Part shown: piece after piece, positions 61,192 through 64,000 of the stretch | Layout of the letters: each line of letters begins with the position of its first letter | Numbering within the stretch: position 1 is the stretch's first letter | Assembly (NCBI GenBank): GCA_963712565.1 | Contig: CAVQIP010000018.1 | Span: 124,001 to 188,000, forward strand | Origin: VAZQ01 sp963712565 | Lineage (GTDB): Bacteria > Pseudomonadota > Alphaproteobacteria > Rhizobiales > Xanthobacteraceae | Direction: 5' to 3' | Length of the DNA stretch: 64,000 bases | Notes under the pieces: generated by a model | Database searches by the model: none | What the model saw: the letters and a program-made list of their open reading frames with translations, nothing else | What the model was told of the DNA's origin: nothing | Made by a program: the position numbers and the translations under genes

Positions 61192-63585
61192 CTATTCGCG
61201 GTCCATCGGCACGACGAATTCGACCGGATCGTCGGGCGTCGCGCCCGGCGGTAGCACCGTGCCGCCGGTTTGCAGGTCGCGCCACTGCAGCGGGCCGTGG
61301 ATGCCGTTGAGAACGAGAACCACGCGCTTCTTCGATCGTTCGACCCGCACCTCCAGGAAGCTCTGGAAGAATGGCGCACGGTTGAAATCGAACAAGCCGG
61401 ACAAGGCCTCGATATGGAACGGCCAGGCCCCGAACCACTTGACCCAGTACCAGAACGGCTGCTTCCACAGCGGCATCTCGGCGTCCATCTTGGCGCGCAG
61501 GCGGTCGGTGCGCGGATAGAACGCCCAGTCGCCGAGGGCGGGCGGTTGTGCAAAGTCGAGCGCCGTGCCGATACTGAGGTAGGCCCCGCCGCCGCCGTTG
61601 ACGAAGTGGTGCATCACCTGCGCGGCACCGTCGTTGCCGACCTTCTCCCGGTAATACTCGAAGTCGTGGGTATCGCCGGCCATGGCGATCCTGACGTTGT
61701 GGCGCGCCAGCAGCCGATAGAGCGCAGCGAAATTTCCCGAGGCTTCCGAGACGTCGAGGCCTTCGGCGGTCGGGGGAAGATCGTGGCCGCCGGCGAAGCG
61801 CGGATGCCCAACGATCGCGATGGTGAACTTGCCGCGGCTGCGGCCGAGCGCGCGCTCGAGCCATGCCCATTGTCGTTCGTCGACCGTGCGCAGCACGCCG
61901 GTGTCGATCGCCAGCAACGCGAAATCGTCGGCCTGCAATTCGAAGAACGGCGCCCGCTGGGTGCCGACGTCGACGCCGTACTGCCGGCGCAGACGCGCTG
62001 CCTCAGCCATCAGCTTGTCGATGCGGCGAGCATTGGTGCTGGTGAGGCCAAGATCGGCGTCGACGCGCGCTTCCATCGCCGCGCGCGCGGCCTTGGGCTC
62101 GAGCAAGTTCGCATTGAACCCTTCGAGCGCATCGTACCAGTCGTGATTGCCGGGGATCGCGTAGATCGGCTTGGCGAAGCCCTGGAACGGAAGATAAAAA
62201 TTGGCCTCGTAGTCATGCATCGATCCGGCGGGATAGATGACGTCGGAGGATATGACGAGAAACTTCACGTCATCGCGCCGCCCCAGTTCCAGATAGCGCG
62301 AGACCAATGAATATTGCGACGCGTCGCCTTCGCCGGTATCGCCGATGACGAGAAAGCTGAAATCCCCGCCACCTTCCAGGCCGCCGGGGTTGATGCGAAA
62401 CAGCTCGTCGCCGTCGCCGCCGTAGGCGCGCGCGACCGCGTCGACCATGGCGACGCGCCAGGGATCGACCCGCAGCTGGGTCATTTTCTGATAGAGGCCG
62501 GTCGCCCAGCTTTCGGTGTTGAAATACCAACTGAATCCCCAGATCGGGTTGAAGGCCACGAAGAACGCGGTCAGCGGCAGGCCCAGCCGCAGCACGAGGA
62601 TCAGCGCGGCCGGCAGCGAGCTGCGCGCTTCGCGCAGCCGCATGTTGAAATTGAAGCGGCTCTCGAGCCAGCGGCCGATGAGCCAATCCGCCGCCGGATT
62701 CATTGCTGCGACTTCATCTTTGGCGCCGAACCGCAACGACCAGGCCAAGCGTTCGAGCGGCCTCGTCAATCGTCTCCACAGCAGGCGCGCCGGAAGCACG
62801 AGAAGCGTCGCCAGGACCAGCGTCATCAGCACATCGCCGGCGGTCGCAACGAAGGGAGAACTGATGCCGAGCAGGGTGTCCCCTATCGGCATCCGGCCGG
62901 CGTGGATCGCCAGGAAGACGGCCGCAAGGGTCAACATCCACATGAGATCGGCGGCACGCACGGTCTGCGATGCGGTGTCGGCCTCGGCGCGCAAGCGCGC
63001 GAAGGTGTCGTTCGGCGGGAAACCGAGACCGGGATCGGGGTGCGCGCCCCGCGCCGCGACGGCCGCGTCGGGGGTGACGGCTTCGACCGGCGCCATCAGG
63101 ATTCGCCACCCCGCCGCCGCGACATAGGCGCCGACGACGATGCCGATCGCCCATTCCGTGCCGATGATATGATTGAGATACCAAAGCAGCGCCGCGCATC
63201 CGAGATCGACAAACCCGTTGGCGATCGTCGCAACGCGCTGCGAACGGGGCTTGCGCCAGACGGTCAGCAGCTTGCCGCAACCGTCGATCAGCAGAATTGC
63301 GAGCAGCAGGATCAACAGGCCGCTGAGCACCAGGGCGGAGCTCAGCAACAGGAGGTTTCCGGCCAGCAGCGCGAGCAGGGACGGCAGGTAGGCGCTCACC
63401 TCGGCACGCCGCGGCGAAGCGAACGTGGCGTAGGCCTCCGTCACGCTCAGCGCGATCAGGGGAATCCCGAGGATCGCCAGCGACCAGCGGCCCGCCGCCA
63501 CGGGCGCGGCCAGGGCGAACGCTCCCAGCGCCATCAACAAGGCGCCGCCGACGCGCTTTCTCCAAACCGCGGAAGACTGTGGCAT
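61192..63585 (-). CDS. Membrane-anchored metallophosphoesterase
   Basis: 797 residues from ATG 63585. Residues ~1-170 hold six or so hydrophobic helices of HdeD/DUF308-like look (ALLMALGAFALAAPVAAGRW, LLLSSALVLSGLLILLLAIL), followed by two more helices (~215-280, ~330-350). From ~residue 410 a calcineurin-type phosphoesterase carries VIGDTGEGD, SSDVIYPAG, PGNHDWYDAL (~478), GHPRFAGGH and GDTHDFEYY (~636), the five metal-binding motifs. The substrate (nucleotide, phosphodiester or sugar phosphate) is unknown. Convergent with the permeases. Confidence 0.83.
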   Translation of the reverse strand: MPQSSAVWRKRVGGALLMALGAFALAAPVAAGRWSLAILGIPLIALSVTEAYATFASPRRAEVSAYLPSLLALLAGNLLLLSSALVLSGLLILLLAILLIDGCGKLLTVWRKPRSQRVATIANGFVDLGCAALLWYLNHIIGTEWAIGIVVGAYVAAAGWRILMAPVEAVTPDAAVAARGAHPDPGLGFPPNDTFARLRAEADTASQTVRAADLMWMLTLAAVFLAIHAGRMPIGDTLLGISSPFVATAGDVLMTLVLATLLVLPARLLWRRLTRPLERLAWSLRFGAKDEVAAMNPAADWLIGRWLESRFNFNMRLREARSSLPAALILVLRLGLPLTAFFVAFNPIWGFSWYFNTESWATGLYQKMTQLRVDPWRVAMVDAVARAYGGDGDELFRINPGGLEGGGDFSFLVIGDTGEGDASQYSLVSRYLELGRRDDVKFLVISSDVIYPAGSMHDYEANFYLPFQGFAKPIYAIPGNHDWYDALEGFNANLLEPKAARAAMEARVDADLGLTSTNARRIDKLMAEAARLRRQYGVDVGTQRAPFFELQADDFALLAIDTGVLRTVDERQWAWLERALGRSRGKFTIAIVGHPRFAGGHDLPPTAEGLDVSEASGNFAALYRLLARHNVRIAMAGDTHDFEYYREKVGNDGAAQVMHHFVNGGGGAYLSIGTALDFAQPPALGDWAFYPRTDRLRAKMDAEMPLWKQPFWYWVKWFGAWPFHIEALSGLFDFNRAPFFQSFLEVRVERSKKRVVLVLNGIHGPLQWRDLQTGGTVLPPGATPDDPVEFVVPMDRE

Positions 63586-63749
63586 TGCCGGTCTATGTCG
63601 GGAAAATCCTCAATGGTGCCAAGCTAAGCGAGCTTACGGTCGTAACGCAAACAAAGCCTAGGCCGGTGATCGATCTCAGGGCTGCCAGGACGCTTGGCCT
63701 CGATGTGTCGGCCACGCTCATCGTCCGCGCCGACGAGGCGATCGAATAA
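63585..63749 (+). pseudogene. 3' remnant of an ABC solute-binding gene (PF04392 type)
   Basis: Bases 63585-63749 encode LPVYVGKILNGAKLSELTVV through RTLGLDVSATLIVRADEAIE and a stop, the last ~54 residues of the same family as the gene at 2108-3104, which ends LVRADELIE. The 5' part is missing; the fragment begins just at the start of the phosphoesterase gene. No start codon or ribosome site. Confidence 0.8.
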
Positions 63750-63851
63750 CGCCGGCTATTTCCGAAAATGGCCAATGCGATATCCTACAATCCGGCGCCG
63801 CCCAGGGAACCGAATGCATCTGGACGAACGTGATCAAGCGAACCTGATCCC

Positions 63852-64000
63852 ATGAAACCCTCCATCCATTGGCTGCTCGTTTTCATTCCGGTCGCCGTGA
63901 TTCTCGATCACGCCGGCAATGTGCCGCCCCCGGTGATCTTCTTTTCCGCGGCGTTGGCCATCATGCCGATCGCGGTCGTGATCGTGCGGTCGACCGAACA
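63852..64000 (+). CDS. Ca2+/H+ antiporter (CAX/ChaA type), 3' partial
   Basis: Begins at ATG 63852 and runs off the window. The visible ~50 residues (MKPSIHWLLVFIPVAVILDH, PPVIFFSAALAIMPIAVVIV, then RSTE) match the first two membrane helices of calcium/proton exchangers, where the second helix ends with a conserved (G)RxTE(E). The call rests on this N-terminus only. Confidence 0.7.
   Translation, partial: MKPSIHWLLVFIPVAVILDHAGNVPPPVIFFSAALAIMPIAVVIVRSTE

Noticed and set aside
1..64000. tRNA, rRNA, CRISPR array, prophage or intact insertion sequence
   Set aside because: None was recognised by eye; repeats present are short palindromes, not regularly spaced CRISPR units, and no transposase or integrase gene is visible.

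Overview
The window reads as a chromosomal segment of a high-GC alphaproteobacterium of the Hyphomicrobiales, most like the Bradyrhizobiaceae/Xanthobacteraceae. The inference rests on gene content and style: several Bug/TctC-type and PF04392-type solute-binding proteins, many stand-alone crotonases and CoA-transferases, a PaoABC-like molybdenum hydroxylase, and palindromic repeat families of the kind common in those genomes. No rRNA, tRNA, CRISPR array, prophage or intact insertion sequence was seen. The relatives are inferred from motifs, not from a database search.

Layout. 1-6.1 kb: end of a haem-binding beta-propeller protein closed by a strong terminator, a frame-broken ABC solute-binding gene, and a large unusual HEXXGH metallopeptidase-like protein. 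6.5-10.1 kb: a tiny coiled-coil gene and an A-T-C nonribosomal peptide synthetase-like protein with an altered condensation motif. 10.4-13.1 kb: sfsA, map, radC. 13.2-17.0 kb: a three-gene aldehyde oxidoreductase operon. 17.4-21.4 kb: a 34-residue membrane peptide, the decayed remains of a second radC, an SRPBCC plus two VOC genes facing a MarR regulator with a clear operator-promoter, an AhpD-like protein and a membrane protein. 21.6-26.1 kb: a Bug solute receptor, two crotonases, an HMG-CoA-lyase-like enzyme and a broken TauE permease. 26.5-30.3 kb: a PQQ sugar dehydrogenase with its cytochrome c, an amidohydrolase and a second Bug receptor.

30.4-39.6 kb: mixed acyl-CoA and redox genes (epoxide-hydrolase-like protein, cupin, two flavin reductases, divergent acyl-CoA-synthetase halves, crotonase, GST, HdeD, CoA transferase), three of them frame-broken. 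39.6-47.3 kb: a carboxymuconolactone decarboxylase-like gene, then a leftward set made of E1 alpha, E1 beta, aldehyde dehydrogenase, E2, a 2-hydroxyacid dehydrogenase and a protease inhibitor, interrupted by palindromic repeats. 47.5-54.5 kb: transporters (EamA, ModA-like, YiaW/YiaV-like pair, SulP, VIT-like), with two large look-alike hairpins in front of the ModA-like gene. 54.5-61.1 kb: two outer-membrane proteins, guanine deaminase and two tandem MFS permeases that look like a purine-use cluster. 61.2-64 kb: a membrane metallophosphoesterase, a 3' scrap of another ABC solute-binding gene, and the start of a Ca2+/H+ antiporter.

The strongest cross-window observation is that five genes are interrupted at six sites, and every site is explained by gain of a single base. 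That pattern must be resolved (sequence error or recent decay) before any of them is called a pseudogene. I found no single complete new system. The most unusual pieces are the HEXXGH protein, the A-T-C protein with HD in place of HH, the HMG-CoA-lyase homologue without its cysteine, the matched hairpin pair, and the probably leaderless marR gene.
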